Assembly (NCBI RefSeq): GCF_900101785.1
Contig: NZ_LT629688.1
Coordinates: forward strand, 3,472,001-3,536,000
Direction: 5' to 3'
Source: Auraticoccus monumenti
GTDB lineage: Bacteria > Actinomycetota > Actinomycetes > Propionibacteriales > Propionibacteriaceae
DNA length: 64,000 bases
The notes under the pieces were generated by a model that saw only the letters and a program-made list of their open reading frames with translations, was not told the DNA's origin and did not search any database. Made by a program: the position numbers and the translations under genes. Of the stretch, positions 8,154-17,004 are shown in pieces. Position 1 is the stretch's first letter. Each line of letters starts with the position of its first letter.

Positions 8154-9575
8154 GTGCGCACGGCGCGGTCCCGGGGGATGACCCCGGACGGCGGGGCGCT
8201 GGTCGTGGTCACCGAGTCGGGTGAGGAACTGGCCGTCGCGGTCGACGACCGGCTGCGGGCCGTGCTCCGGCGCGACCGCCCCGGGCTGGCGCAAGTGGAG
8301 ATGCTGATGGAGAGCGAACTGAGACCACGTGAGATCCAGGACCGGATCCGCGGCGGGGCCTCCGCCGAGCAGGTGGCTGAGGAGGCCGGCGTCGACCTCG
8401 CACGCATCCAGGCCTTCGCGGCGCCGGTGCTGGCCGAGCGCACCCACGTCGCCGCGCTGGCCCTGGCCTCCTCGGTGCGCCGTCGCGGCGAGCCGCTGGT
8501 CGGACGCAGCCTGCGCGAGGTCGTCACCGAGCAGCTGGTCAAGCACGGCCGCAGCACCCAGGACCTGCAGTGGGACGCCTGGCGCGAGGAGGACCGGCAG
8601 TGGCGGCTCTCGGCCACCCTCACCGAGGCCGGTGAGGATGCTCCCGCGCGGCGTGGTCTGTTCCGCTTCGACCTCAAGGCCCGCTTCACCACCGCCGACA
8701 ACGACGACGCCCGCTGGCTGCTGGCCGAGCTGACCACCGCCCGCCGCACCTCCACCCCCGACCCGGACGGCGAGCCGACCGAGGACCTGGAGGACTCGCT
8801 GGCCCTGGTCCGAGCGCTGTCCCAGGGGCGTCCGCTGAGCGAGCCGGGGTTCCTGACCGAGGTCGACGAGGCCCGCGAGGACTCCGGCCCGATCTGGCGC
8901 CCCGGGGCCCCCCGGCACGACTCCGGACGCCTGCCCCGGCTGGCCCCGCCGGTCTCCCCCCGCCCCGCGGCGAGCGGCCCCACACCCGGCACCCCGGCCG
9001 CGCCCTCGCCGGCGGCTCCGTCCCCGGCAGCACCGTCCCCGGCCGCACCGGCCGAGGACGACCCGTACGACATCATTCCCGACGACCAGTCCGACCTCGA
9101 CGTGCTCTACGAGATGCTCGGCGGCCTGCACGAGGACTCCGTCACCATCTACCCCGGGCTCTCCGACCCCCCGGTGGACGAGCCGGCCCCGGCCGAGCCG
9201 ACCAGCCGGGCCGAGCGGCGCCGGCTGCGGCGTCGGCGACCCGACGCCGAGGACCAGGGAGCCGGCGAGGGGTCGGACGCGCCCGGACCCGAGGGCGCCA
9301 CCCCGGCCGACCAGCCGGTGACCGACGGCGGGTCCGACGAGCGCACGGAGCCGCTGGAGGACCAGCGACCGCCGGACGTGGCCGCCACCACCACGGTGCA
9401 GGACGCGCCGTCCGGTGAGGCGGGGCAGGGCGGGGACGACATCGAGCAGCCCTCGCTGCTGGACGACGGCACCGAGCCGCGGAGCCCCGAGCCCCCGGCG
9501 AGGAAGCCGGGACGGCGCAAGCGCGCCAGCGTCCCCAGCTGGGACGAGATCGTCTTCGGCTCCCCCAAGCGCTGA
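8154..9575 (+). CDS. sepH: Cell-division regulator SepH
   Basis: SepH (formerly DUF3071) binds FtsZ and stabilises its filaments in actinobacteria. The N-terminal 160 residues include the helix-turn-helix-like core (LRPREIQDRIRGGASAEQVA), followed by a long acidic, Pro/Ala-rich linker and the conserved C-terminal motif VPSWDEIVFG. The GTG at 8154 is chosen because its reading (VRTARSRGMTPDGG) lines up with the usual start of SepH proteins; a GTG six codons upstream at 8136 is possible. A TAGGTT box at 8111-8116 may be its -10. It is divergent from the ferrochelatase gene. The predicted product is 473 residues. Confidence 0.93.
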   Translation: MRTARSRGMTPDGGALVVVTESGEELAVAVDDRLRAVLRRDRPGLAQVEMLMESELRPREIQDRIRGGASAEQVAEEAGVDLARIQAFAAPVLAERTHVAALALASSVRRRGEPLVGRSLREVVTEQLVKHGRSTQDLQWDAWREEDRQWRLSATLTEAGEDAPARRGLFRFDLKARFTTADNDDARWLLAELTTARRTSTPDPDGEPTEDLEDSLALVRALSQGRPLSEPGFLTEVDEAREDSGPIWRPGAPRHDSGRLPRLAPPVSPRPAASGPTPGTPAAPSPAAPSPAAPSPAAPAEDDPYDIIPDDQSDLDVLYEMLGGLHEDSVTIYPGLSDPPVDEPAPAEPTSRAERRRLRRRRPDAEDQGAGEGSDAPGPEGATPADQPVTDGGSDERTEPLEDQRPPDVAATTTVQDAPSGEAGQGGDDIEQPSLLDDGTEPRSPEPPARKPGRRKRASVPSWDEIVFGSPKR

Positions 9576-9639
9576 CCCGCGCCGGCAGGCCCGCACCTCG
9601 CTCCCCGCGGGCCACCGGAGGGTCCGGTCGACCTCCGGC

Positions 9640-10488
9640 TCAGTGCCCGCGGGCCACCGGACGGGTGGGGTCGCTGATCCAGTCGCTCCAGGAGCCGGCG
9701 TACAGGACGCCGTCCTCGCGGCCGGTCTCGGCCAGCGCCAGCACCGCCTGGGAGGCCGTCAGCCCCGAGCCGCAGTACAGCACCGCGCCGGGGGCGACGT
9801 CCGCGACCACCTCGTGCAGGGGTCCGGCGGGCAGCAGCCGCCCGTCCTCGCCGAGCAGCCGGCTCGAGGGCAGGTTCACCGCACCGGGGACGTGGCCGGC
9901 CACCGGGTCGATCGGCTCCTGCTCGCCGCGGTAGCGGGGCGCGGCGCGGACGTCGACCACCTGCACGCCGCCGGCCAGCGCCCCGGCCACCCCCTCGGCG
10001 TCCACCACCGGCAGCCGGGGCGGGCCGGCGACGAAGTCCCCGGGAGCGGGTGGCGTGCCGGGTCCGGTCTCCACCGGCAGACCGGCGTCCCGCCAGGCCG
10101 CGAACCCGCCGTCGAGCACCCGCACCGCGTCGTGGCCGGCGTCGCGCAGCAGCCACCAGAGCCGGGCCGCCCCGAGCAGGTGGCCGCCGTCCATCGCGAC
10201 GACCGGGCGGCCGCGGTCCAGGCCGACCCGGCGCACCGCCTGCTCGAAGACCTCCGGGCGGGGCAGCGGGTGGCGGCCACCGCCGCCGCGGGCCCGCTCG
10301 CCGGTCGCGCTCAGCCCGTCCTCCACGTCGACCCAGCGGGCCCCGGGGACGTGGCCCTCGGCGAACGCGCCGGCTCCGTCGGGGCCCATCAGGTCGTAGC
10401 GGGCGTCCAGCACCAGCGGGCGGTCGGCCCCCGGCTGGTCGAGCTGCTCGACCAGCTCGGTGACCGTGATCATCCAGCGTCGGCTCAT
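9640..10488 (-). CDS. sseA: 3-mercaptopyruvate/thiosulfate sulfurtransferase
   Basis: Transfers sulfane sulfur from mercaptopyruvate or thiosulfate to an acceptor. The 282 residues form tandem rhodanese domains: an inactive N-terminal copy (VLDARYDL, about residues 25-32) and a catalytic C-terminal copy with the loop CGSGLTA (Cys about residue 238). The CGSG(V/L)TA loop is the mercaptopyruvate-type version. Its ATG overlaps the stop of the thymidine kinase gene by four bases, so it is the last gene of the minus-strand operon that begins at 15719. It is convergent with sepH. Confidence 0.9.
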   Translation of the reverse strand: MSRRWMITVTELVEQLDQPGADRPLVLDARYDLMGPDGAGAFAEGHVPGARWVDVEDGLSATGERARGGGGRHPLPRPEVFEQAVRRVGLDRGRPVVAMDGGHLLGAARLWWLLRDAGHDAVRVLDGGFAAWRDAGLPVETGPGTPPAPGDFVAGPPRLPVVDAEGVAGALAGGVQVVDVRAAPRYRGEQEPIDPVAGHVPGAVNLPSSRLLGEDGRLLPAGPLHEVVADVAPGAVLYCGSGLTASQAVLALAETGREDGVLYAGSWSDWISDPTRPVARGH

Positions 10489-11156
10489 CGTTCCTCCTCG
10501 AAGGGCAGCGGGTCGGGGTGGCGGGCCGCGAGCGCGGTCGCCGCGGTCATCCGGCGCCGGTGGTGGCGACGGCAGAGCACCTCGTAGGTGACCTCGGGCG
10601 CGGGCCCGCCGGCGGCCTCCTGCTCGACGCGGGTGTCCCCCACGGCCACCTGCGAGCCCTCGGTGACCATCCGGCCGCCGGAGATGCGCGCGTTGTGGGT
10701 GGCCTCCTCACCGCACCAGCACAGCGGCCGGACCTGCAGGGTCTCCATCCGGTCGCAGAGCTCGACCAGCCGGGCCGAGCCCGGGAACAGCCGGGTCTGG
10801 AAGTCGCTGAGGATGCCGAAGGCGAAGACGTCAAGCTGCAGGTCGTCGACCACCCGGGCCAGCTGGTCGACCTGGGCCGGGCTGTAGAACTGGGCCTCGT
10901 CGCAGACCAGGTAGTCCACCCGGTGCCCCGACGTCAGCCGGCCCACCACCCAGGTCCAGAAGTCCAGGTCACCGGTGACCTCGGTGGCCGGCTGCTCCAG
11001 CCCGAGCCGGGAGGAGATGGTGGCCGCACCGGCCCGGTCGTGGCTGGTGAACAGCGCCCCGCGGCGTCCGCCCAGGGTGTGGGTGTGGTCCATCTGCAGG
11101 GCCAGGGTGGACTTGCCGCAGTCCATCGGTCCGGTGAAGAAGATCAGCTCGGGCAC
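10485..11156 (-). CDS. tdk: Thymidine kinase (type II)
   Basis: Phosphorylates thymidine in pyrimidine salvage. The 223 residues carry the P-loop FTGPMDCGKST (about residues 7-17), the DEAQFY motif (about 88-93), the lasso-loop region and zinc-binding Cys/His pairs (CWC and LCRRHH). The start is a GTG at 11156, 45 bases after the preceding gene's stop. The gene overlaps the sulfurtransferase downstream (ATGA). The C-terminus is about 20 residues longer than that of E. coli Tdk. Confidence 0.95.
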   Translation of the reverse strand: MPELIFFTGPMDCGKSTLALQMDHTHTLGGRRGALFTSHDRAGAATISSRLGLEQPATEVTGDLDFWTWVVGRLTSGHRVDYLVCDEAQFYSPAQVDQLARVVDDLQLDVFAFGILSDFQTRLFPGSARLVELCDRMETLQVRPLCWCGEEATHNARISGGRMVTEGSQVAVGDTRVEQEAAGGPAPEVTYEVLCRRHHRRRMTAATALAARHPDPLPFEEER

Positions 11157-11201
11157 GGGTCGGGGGCTCCAGGGGTCGCGGCGGGCGGGGGTGGCGGCGG
11201 G

Positions 11202-12374
11202 TCAGTCCACCAGCAGCGGCACCAGCATCTCGGCCGGGGTGAGCGAGCCGTGCATGCCCACCAGGCTGAGCTCGCGGTCCTGGCTGCGGGTCATCACCGC
11301 TCCCCCGCCGCGCATGGCCACCAGCACGTCGCCGAACCGGAGCCGGACCCGGTCGTCCCCGCCGCCGAACCAGCCCTCGTCGAAGGCCTCGTCGCGGGTG
11401 CGGACCCAGGCCTGGTCCCCCAGCCGGTCCCGCCACCGGGCGGCGACCTCCGCGGCCGGGGCCACCCCGGTGTAGAGCTGGCGGAGCCGGCCCTCCCCGG
11501 CCATCAGGTGCACCCCCGCCATCAGGTCGGGCTCGTCCTCGACCACCAGCTGGTCGACCCAGGCCACGTCGACCATGCCGTGGTCGCCGGTGATCACCAG
11601 CCGGACGTCGTCGGGCAGGGCGGCGCGGAGCCGGGCGCAGAGGGCGTCGATGCGGATCAGGTGGCGCAGCCACTGGGAGGACCGGCTGCCGTGGACGTGC
11701 CCGGTGTGGTCCAGCTCGCGCTCGTAGCCGTAGACCAGGGTGCGCTCACCGGCGACCGCGCGCTGGGTGATGAGCTCGATCCGGCGGTCCTCGTCGCGCT
11801 CGTCGTCCAGGCCGAAGAACTCCGGCCCGCGGAGCGCGGCGAAGGTGAGCCCGCTGCCGCGGAACCGGGAGGGGGCCACGCTGGAGACGGTCACCGGGCG
11901 GGTGCCGCCGCGGCCGTCCTCACCGGTCCGCAGCGTCTCGAAGACCGTCGGTCGGGGCTGCATCTCCCGCGGGGTGACCGCGGAGTCCCAGACCAGGGCG
12001 TTGAGCACCTCGTCGGTGTGCGGGACGCGGAAGCTGTAGCCGGCCATCCCGTGGCAGCCCGGGGCCAGCCCGGTGCCCAGGGAGGTGAGGCTGGTCACCG
12101 TGGTGCTGGGCACGCCGGCGGTGATCGAGCGGCCGCCGGGGAGCAGCGAGTGCAGGTAGGGGACGTCGTGGGCCACCGAGCGCAGCAGGTCCCAGCCCAG
12201 GCCGTCCACCAGCATCACCACCCAGCGCTGGCCCTCGGGCAGACCGGTCTCGTCGGTCTCCAGCGCCCGTCCGGGACCGAGGTCGACGCCCAGCCGCCCG
12301 GCCAGGGCGGGCAGCAGGTCGGCGAGGCTGCGTCGTCCGTGCGCCGGCAGCACCATCTCGGGCAGCGCGGGCAC
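11202..12374 (-). CDS. Alkaline-phosphatase-superfamily protein (nucleotide pyrophosphatase/phosphodiesterase type)
   Basis: Predicted metal-dependent phosphodiesterase or phosphatase, 390 residues. Visible motifs are the metal Asp in VVMLVDGLGWD (about residue 55), the nucleophile Thr in PSTTVTSLTS (about 88-97), DHTGHVHG (about 230) and TGDHGM (about 270), which together define the two-metal site of the NPP branch. No signal peptide is seen, so a cytoplasmic role is likely. The GTG at 12374 lies two bases after the DUF5998 stop; an in-frame ATG six codons later is an alternative. The substrate is unknown. The pairing with DUF5998 is common in actinobacteria (from memory). Confidence 0.85.
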   Translation of the reverse strand: MPALPEMVLPAHGRRSLADLLPALAGRLGVDLGPGRALETDETGLPEGQRWVVMLVDGLGWDLLRSVAHDVPYLHSLLPGGRSITAGVPSTTVTSLTSLGTGLAPGCHGMAGYSFRVPHTDEVLNALVWDSAVTPREMQPRPTVFETLRTGEDGRGGTRPVTVSSVAPSRFRGSGLTFAALRGPEFFGLDDERDEDRRIELITQRAVAGERTLVYGYERELDHTGHVHGSRSSQWLRHLIRIDALCARLRAALPDDVRLVITGDHGMVDVAWVDQLVVEDEPDLMAGVHLMAGEGRLRQLYTGVAPAAEVAARWRDRLGDQAWVRTRDEAFDEGWFGGGDDRVRLRFGDVLVAMRGGGAVMTRSQDRELSLVGMHGSLTPAEMLVPLLVD

Positions 12375-12376
12375 CC

Positions 12377-13021
12377 TCAGCGACCGCCCCGCGAGGCGCC
12401 CACCACGCCGCTGGCCCGCTGCAGGGCGGTGGCGAAGGAGACCAGCCGCTCGATCTGGGGCGCGCCGTCGGCGGCCACGCTGGCCCGCAGCGTCAGGTCC
12501 TCGCTGGACAGGGTGCCGGTCAGGCCGTGCTCGGCGGTGCACTGCGGGTCCTCGCAGCCGGCCGGCTCGAGCTCGATCCGGCGGACGGTCCCCCAGCCGA
12601 CGTTGAGCCAGGCCTCGGTGACCCCACCGGCCGGTCGCTCCGAGCCGGGCCGCCAGCCGGCCGGGTCGGCCACCACCTTGGTCAGGGCCACCGCGGTCAG
12701 CCCGGAGAGGCTGATGGACTCGATGGAGAGGATGGCCTGCTGGCCCTGGTCCGCGGCCGGGCCGGAGTCGGCCGGCTGGTCGGGGTGGGCGGGGGCCTCG
12801 TCGGTGTGCACCAGCACCAGGCGCGTCGGCGTCAGCACCAGCACCGTGAGGTGGCGGTGGATCTGGTCGTGGGTGAAGGTCGGCTCGAGGTGCAGGCAGT
12901 AGGCCTCGATCTGCTCCCCACCGACCCCGTCGGCCACCGCGTCGGCGATCAGGGCCGGGAAGTAGCCGCTGGCCGCGATCTCGTCCGACAGCTCCGCGGC
13001 CAGGGTCGTGCTGGTGCTCAT
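12377..13021 (-). CDS. DUF5998 family protein
   Basis: Conserved actinobacterial protein of 214 residues with no known function. Similarity to Streptomyces homologues runs from the start through the segment PTFTHDQIHRHLTVLVLTPTR and a conserved Cys pair in CEDPQC. The ATG at 13021 is chosen; an ATG at 13030 is possible and would add three residues. It is tightly linked to the downstream phosphatase-fold gene (two-base gap) and follows the Pat-like gene by 37 bases, so it belongs to the same operon. No transmembrane segment or signal is seen. Confidence 0.88.
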   Translation of the reverse strand: MSTSTTLAAELSDEIAASGYFPALIADAVADGVGGEQIEAYCLHLEPTFTHDQIHRHLTVLVLTPTRLVLVHTDEAPAHPDQPADSGPAADQGQQAILSIESISLSGLTAVALTKVVADPAGWRPGSERPAGGVTEAWLNVGWGTVRRIELEPAGCEDPQCTAEHGLTGTLSSEDLTLRASVAADGAPQIERLVSFATALQRASGVVGASRGGR

Positions 13022-13058
13022 GCCGGCCATCCTCGCACGCCCGACGGGTCGTGACGGC

Positions 13059-15719
13059 TCAGAGCGCACGCACCTGTGGGTCGCGCACCTCACGGGTCGG
13101 GAGCACCGAGATGCGGGCGCCGAGCACGGCCACGTCGCGGACCGAGGCCAGGCACGGGGTGAGCACCACCTCGTTGAGCTGGGGCAGCTGGTCGGCCATC
13201 TCGGCCACCCGGTGCAGCAGCTCCTCCACCCGGTTGACGTCCACCCCGCGGCTGCGGCCCAGACCGAACAGCAGCGGCGCGGCCTTGAGCGAGCGGACCA
13301 TCGCCGCGGCGTCGGCGTCGGTCAGCGGCGGCACCCGGTGCACCACGTCCCCCAGCATGTCCGAGGGGATCCCGGCCAGACCGAGGGAGATCACCGGCCC
13401 GTAGTCGGGGTCCTCGAGCGAGCGGACGGCCAGCGCCACCCCGGCCGGCATCATCGCCTGGATCACCGGCTCGGCCAGGTGCTGGTCGTCCATGGTGCCC
13501 AGCTCCAGCTCGCTGACCAGCCGGCCCAGGTCGGCCCACGCCTCGGCCAGCTCCTCGGCGTCGTCGAGGTGCCGGTGGACGCTGGCCAGGTCCGGGCGCC
13601 CGCGCACCGACACGGAGGTGGCCTTCAGGACCACGTCCCAGCCGAGCCGCTCGGCCACCGCGACCGCCTCGGGCAGGGTCCGCACCCGGTAGCGCGGGAC
13701 CGAGCGGATGCCGAAGGCCCGCAGCAGGGCGGTGGACTCGTCGTCGGTCAGGGTCCGGCCCTCGGGGCTGTCGGTGAGGACGTCGTGCACGATCCGCCGG
13801 GCATCGTCGACCTCCAGCTCCAGCATCGGCACCGCACCGGGGTCCCGGGCCCGCCAGTGGGCGTAGGCGGAGACGGCGTTGAGGGCGGTGAGCGCGTCGC
13901 CGTAGCTGCGGTAGGTGGGCAGCTGGCCGGGGCCGTCGGGTCCGGCCGCGCGCCGGGCCACCCGGGCGAAGTCGACGAAGACCCCCACCAGCGGCTTCAC
14001 CGTGGTGTCGGCCAGCGCGGAGAGACGGTGGTGGGCCTCGCTGGCCAGCGTGTCCACCACGGCCACCACCACGCAGAGCACCGAGTCGGTGGTCGGGTCG
14101 TCCAGGGCCCGCGCGGCCTCCGCGGCGATGGTGGCGGCGTCCACGTCGGTGGGCAGGGCCACCGGCTCCTGCGGGGTCAGCCCCAGCCGGGCGGCGGCGG
14201 CGGTGGCCTGGGCGGCCAGGGTGGCGTCGTTGGTGATCACCCGCACCCGGGGGCCGGCCGGCAGCGGCTGGCGGCTGAGCAGCTTGGCCACGTCGTACAT
14301 CGCGTCCCGGCGCTCGCACACGATCACGCCGGACTGGCGGAACAACGAGTCCACCGCCTGTGGGGAGGCCACCGGGTGCGTGCTCGTCTCGGGCAGGGCG
14401 ACGTCGCCGGCCGGTCGCAGCGAGCGGCTCGGGGAGAACACCACCACCGGCTTGCGCCGGGACAGCCGGCGCACGATCCGGGTGAACTTGCGCGGGTTGC
14501 CGATCTTGTCCAGCGACAGCAGGCAGACCGAGGTGCGCTCGTCGTCCTCCCAGAACTGCATCACGTCGTTGCCGGTGACGTCGGAGTAGGCACCGGTGGA
14601 GAGGAAGCTGGAGATGCCGACGTTGTGCTCCAGCGCCGCCGAGAGCAGCACCACCCCGACGGCCGCGGACTGGCAGAACAGCCCCACCCGGCCGGTACGG
14701 GGCATCGGCGCGGGGGTGGCGTTGAGCCGGTGGGCGTCGTCGGTGTTGACCAGCCCGAGGGTGTCCGGTCCGAGGGCGCGCAGCCCGTAGGCCCGGGCCA
14801 GCCCGACCACCGTGCCGCTGGAGTCGTTGCCGCGGCTGCCGCTGAGCACCAGCATCCCCTTGGCGCCGTGGTGGGCGACGTCGATCACCACCCCGCCGAG
14901 CTCGGTCTCCGGCACCGCCACCACCGCGAGGTCGACCGGGTCCTCGACCTCGCCGATCGAGGCGACCGTGGTCACCCCGTGCACCGGCTGCTCGTCGGTG
15001 CTCACCGCCACCAGCTCCCCGGTGAACCCGGACCTGGTGAGGGAGTCCGCGAACGGCTGCAGCCGACCGGCCGGGCCGAGCAGCACGGTGCGCTCGGGCG
15101 TCAGCAGCCGCCGGATGGAGTTGCCCTCGGCCCGGTGCTCGCGGCGCTCCATCACCCCCACCGAGGTGTCGGTGGGCAGGATCGGGAAGTCCACCATCAC
15201 CACGCCGTCCTCGAACTGGCGGCTGACCCGGTAGCCGGCGTCGGTGAAGACCCGCACCATGGCCCGGTTCTGGGGCAGCACCTCGGCGGTGAAGCGGGTG
15301 ATGCCGCGCTCGCGGGCCGCCTCGGCCAGGTGCTCCAGCAGCAGCGGCCCGACCCCACGGCCCTGCTGGGAGTCCTCGACCAGGAAGGCCACCTCGGCCT
15401 CGTCGTTCTCGAGGCGGTCGAAGCGCCCGACCGCGATCATCTGGTCGCGGACGGTGAGGATGAGCGCGGCCCGGTTGACGTAGTCGACGTGGGTGAAGCG
15501 GCGCACGTCGCGCGGGCTGAGCACCGGGTAGGGGGCGAAGAAGCGGAGGAACTTCGACTCCTCCGAGACGCGGGCGTAGAAGTCGGTGAGCAGCCGGCCG
15601 TCGTCGGGGCGGATCGGGCGCAGCCGGGCGGTGCCCCCGTCGGAGAGCACCACGTCGGCCTCCCACTCGGCCGGGTAGCCGACGGGCAGCGCGGACTCCT
15701 CGGCTGGCACGACAGCCAT
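13059..15719 (-). CDS. Pat-type GNAT acetyltransferase fused to ADP-forming acyl-CoA synthetase domains
   Basis: The protein has 886 residues. A GNAT domain is N-terminal (about residues 1-175, acetyl-CoA loop EDSQQGRGVGPLLLEHL). It is followed by a CoA-binding Rossmann domain, a succinyl-CoA-ligase-like domain (about 330-500) and a C-terminal ATP-grasp domain (about 670-886). Homologues in Streptomyces and other bacteria are protein lysine acetyltransferases that modify acetyl-CoA synthetase; in many of them the ligase part is non-catalytic and binds effectors. A phospho-His motif SGNDSSGT-like (SGSRGNDSS, about 320) can be seen. The start is the ATG at 15719. It heads the five-gene operon running to 9640 and is divergent from the App1-type gene. 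Confidence 0.88.
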   Translation of the reverse strand: MAVVPAEESALPVGYPAEWEADVVLSDGGTARLRPIRPDDGRLLTDFYARVSEESKFLRFFAPYPVLSPRDVRRFTHVDYVNRAALILTVRDQMIAVGRFDRLENDEAEVAFLVEDSQQGRGVGPLLLEHLAEAARERGITRFTAEVLPQNRAMVRVFTDAGYRVSRQFEDGVVMVDFPILPTDTSVGVMERREHRAEGNSIRRLLTPERTVLLGPAGRLQPFADSLTRSGFTGELVAVSTDEQPVHGVTTVASIGEVEDPVDLAVVAVPETELGGVVIDVAHHGAKGMLVLSGSRGNDSSGTVVGLARAYGLRALGPDTLGLVNTDDAHRLNATPAPMPRTGRVGLFCQSAAVGVVLLSAALEHNVGISSFLSTGAYSDVTGNDVMQFWEDDERTSVCLLSLDKIGNPRKFTRIVRRLSRRKPVVVFSPSRSLRPAGDVALPETSTHPVASPQAVDSLFRQSGVIVCERRDAMYDVAKLLSRQPLPAGPRVRVITNDATLAAQATAAAARLGLTPQEPVALPTDVDAATIAAEAARALDDPTTDSVLCVVVAVVDTLASEAHHRLSALADTTVKPLVGVFVDFARVARRAAGPDGPGQLPTYRSYGDALTALNAVSAYAHWRARDPGAVPMLELEVDDARRIVHDVLTDSPEGRTLTDDESTALLRAFGIRSVPRYRVRTLPEAVAVAERLGWDVVLKATSVSVRGRPDLASVHRHLDDAEELAEAWADLGRLVSELELGTMDDQHLAEPVIQAMMPAGVALAVRSLEDPDYGPVISLGLAGIPSDMLGDVVHRVPPLTDADAAAMVRSLKAAPLLFGLGRSRGVDVNRVEELLHRVAEMADQLPQLNEVVLTPCLASVRDVAVLGARISVLPTREVRDPQVRAL

Positions 15720-15790
15720 GCTAGTGGTGCCCCCGGACGCTCCACCGCTGCGCCGCACCGGGACGGCGGGGGCGCGTCGCCCGGGTCCGT

Positions 15791-15796
15791 TAGGGT
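15791..15796 (+). promoter_or_regulatory. -10 box for the App1-type gene, leaderless
   Basis: TAGGGT lies exactly seven bases before the ATG at 15804, which puts the predicted transcription start at or next to the A of the start codon. No ribosome-binding site is present. Confidence 0.6.
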
Positions 15797-15803
15797 CGGC
15801 AGC

Positions 15804-16856
15804 ATGACGGAACGTCCCTTCATCGCCGCTCGTCTCGAGGACCGCATCAACAACTCCCTGAACGGGGTGCTGCGACGTCTCGGGTGGCGGGAGAAGGTGG
15901 TCGGCTACACCGGCTACGGCAACCGCGAGTTCGTCCGCGTGCTGGCCCGGGTGGTGCTCACCCCCACCGACGAGGTGGTGCCGCTGCCGGTGGCCGAGAC
16001 GCTGGACCGGCGCGGCTGGCGCAACTTCTTCAACGCCCCCGTGGTCCGCGCCGAGGTGACCGTCCGGACCGGGGAGCGGGTCAGCACCGCGGTGGTCAGC
16101 CGCAACGGCTACCTGGACCTGCGCATCCTCGAGCACGGCATGGAGCCGGGCTGGCAGACCGTCACCATCCAGACCGAGGGGTCCGACCCCTGCGAGGTCG
16201 AGGTGATGGTGCTCGACGACGAGGAGACCTTCGGGGTGGTCAGCGACATCGACGACACCGTGATCTCCACCTCGCTGCCCCGCCCGCTGCTGGCGTTCTG
16301 GAACACCATCGTGCTGCAGGAGTCGGCGCGCCAGCCGGTGGCCGGGATGGCCGACATGTACCGCGAGCTGCTGGCCGAGCACCCCGGCGCCCCGGTGGTC
16401 TACGTCTCCACCGGCGCCTGGAACACCGCGGGCACCCTGAACCGCTTCCTCGGCCACCACTCCTTCCCCCGCGGCCCGCTGCTGCTCACCGACTGGGGGC
16501 CGACCAACACCGGCTGGTTCCGCAGCGGCCCCAAGCACAAGCTCGAGTGCCTGTTCGCCCTGGCCCACGACTTCCCGCGGATCTCCTGGGTGCTGGTCGG
16601 CGACGACGGTCAGCACGACCCGACGCTGTACAACCAGTTCGCCGCGCGCTTCCCCGACCGGGTGCGCGTGATCGGCATCCGGGAGCTGACCCCGGCCGAG
16701 CAGGTGCTGGCCCACGGCACGCCGGTCACCCGGCTGGACGAGCAGCAGACCTCCGGGCAGCGGGGCGCGGCCATCGAGGTCCGGGCCCCCGACGGCCGCG
16801 GTCTGCTGCCGCTGCTGCGCCGGGGCCTGAGCGAGCCCGCCGGTTCCCGGCGCTGA
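15804..16856 (+). CDS. App1-type (DUF2183) phosphatidate phosphatase-like protein
   Basis: The 350 residues contain the App1 catalytic domain of the HAD superfamily. The nucleophile motif VVSDIDDTVI (DxDxT, about residues 147-156) is followed by STGAWN and GDDGQHDP (about 270). Yeast App1 is a phosphatidate phosphatase; bacterial members are unproven, so the substrate is inferred. The Arg-rich C-terminus carries no membrane segment. It is transcribed divergently from the Pat-like gene from an 84-base shared promoter region and appears to be leaderless. Confidence 0.85.
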   Translation: MTERPFIAARLEDRINNSLNGVLRRLGWREKVVGYTGYGNREFVRVLARVVLTPTDEVVPLPVAETLDRRGWRNFFNAPVVRAEVTVRTGERVSTAVVSRNGYLDLRILEHGMEPGWQTVTIQTEGSDPCEVEVMVLDDEETFGVVSDIDDTVISTSLPRPLLAFWNTIVLQESARQPVAGMADMYRELLAEHPGAPVVYVSTGAWNTAGTLNRFLGHHSFPRGPLLLTDWGPTNTGWFRSGPKHKLECLFALAHDFPRISWVLVGDDGQHDPTLYNQFAARFPDRVRVIGIRELTPAEQVLAHGTPVTRLDEQQTSGQRGAAIEVRAPDGRGLLPLLRRGLSEPAGSRR

Positions 16857-17004
16857 CCCGTCCCGGCACCGCGCCGCCCGCGGACGGCGACGGCCCGGCT
16901 CCGCGTCCCGCGTGCCTGTCGGCCGAGGACGTCCGGAGCGGGGACAATGGGCGGGCGCGCGCCTGCCCGGGTGCGTGAGCCCTTGATCAGGAGCACCACT
17001 GTCC

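Noticed and set aside
8126-8158. ATG at 8126 as the sepH start
   Set aside because: It is out of frame with SepH; the in-frame GTG at 8154 aligns with the usual N-terminus.
13008-15803. Very long open frame on the plus strand running into the App1-type gene
   Set aside because: It is antisense to the Pat-like gene, whose product has clear GNAT and ATP-grasp motifs; the antisense product is His/Gly/Pro-rich and unlike any family. Only its 3' end, from 15804, is real.
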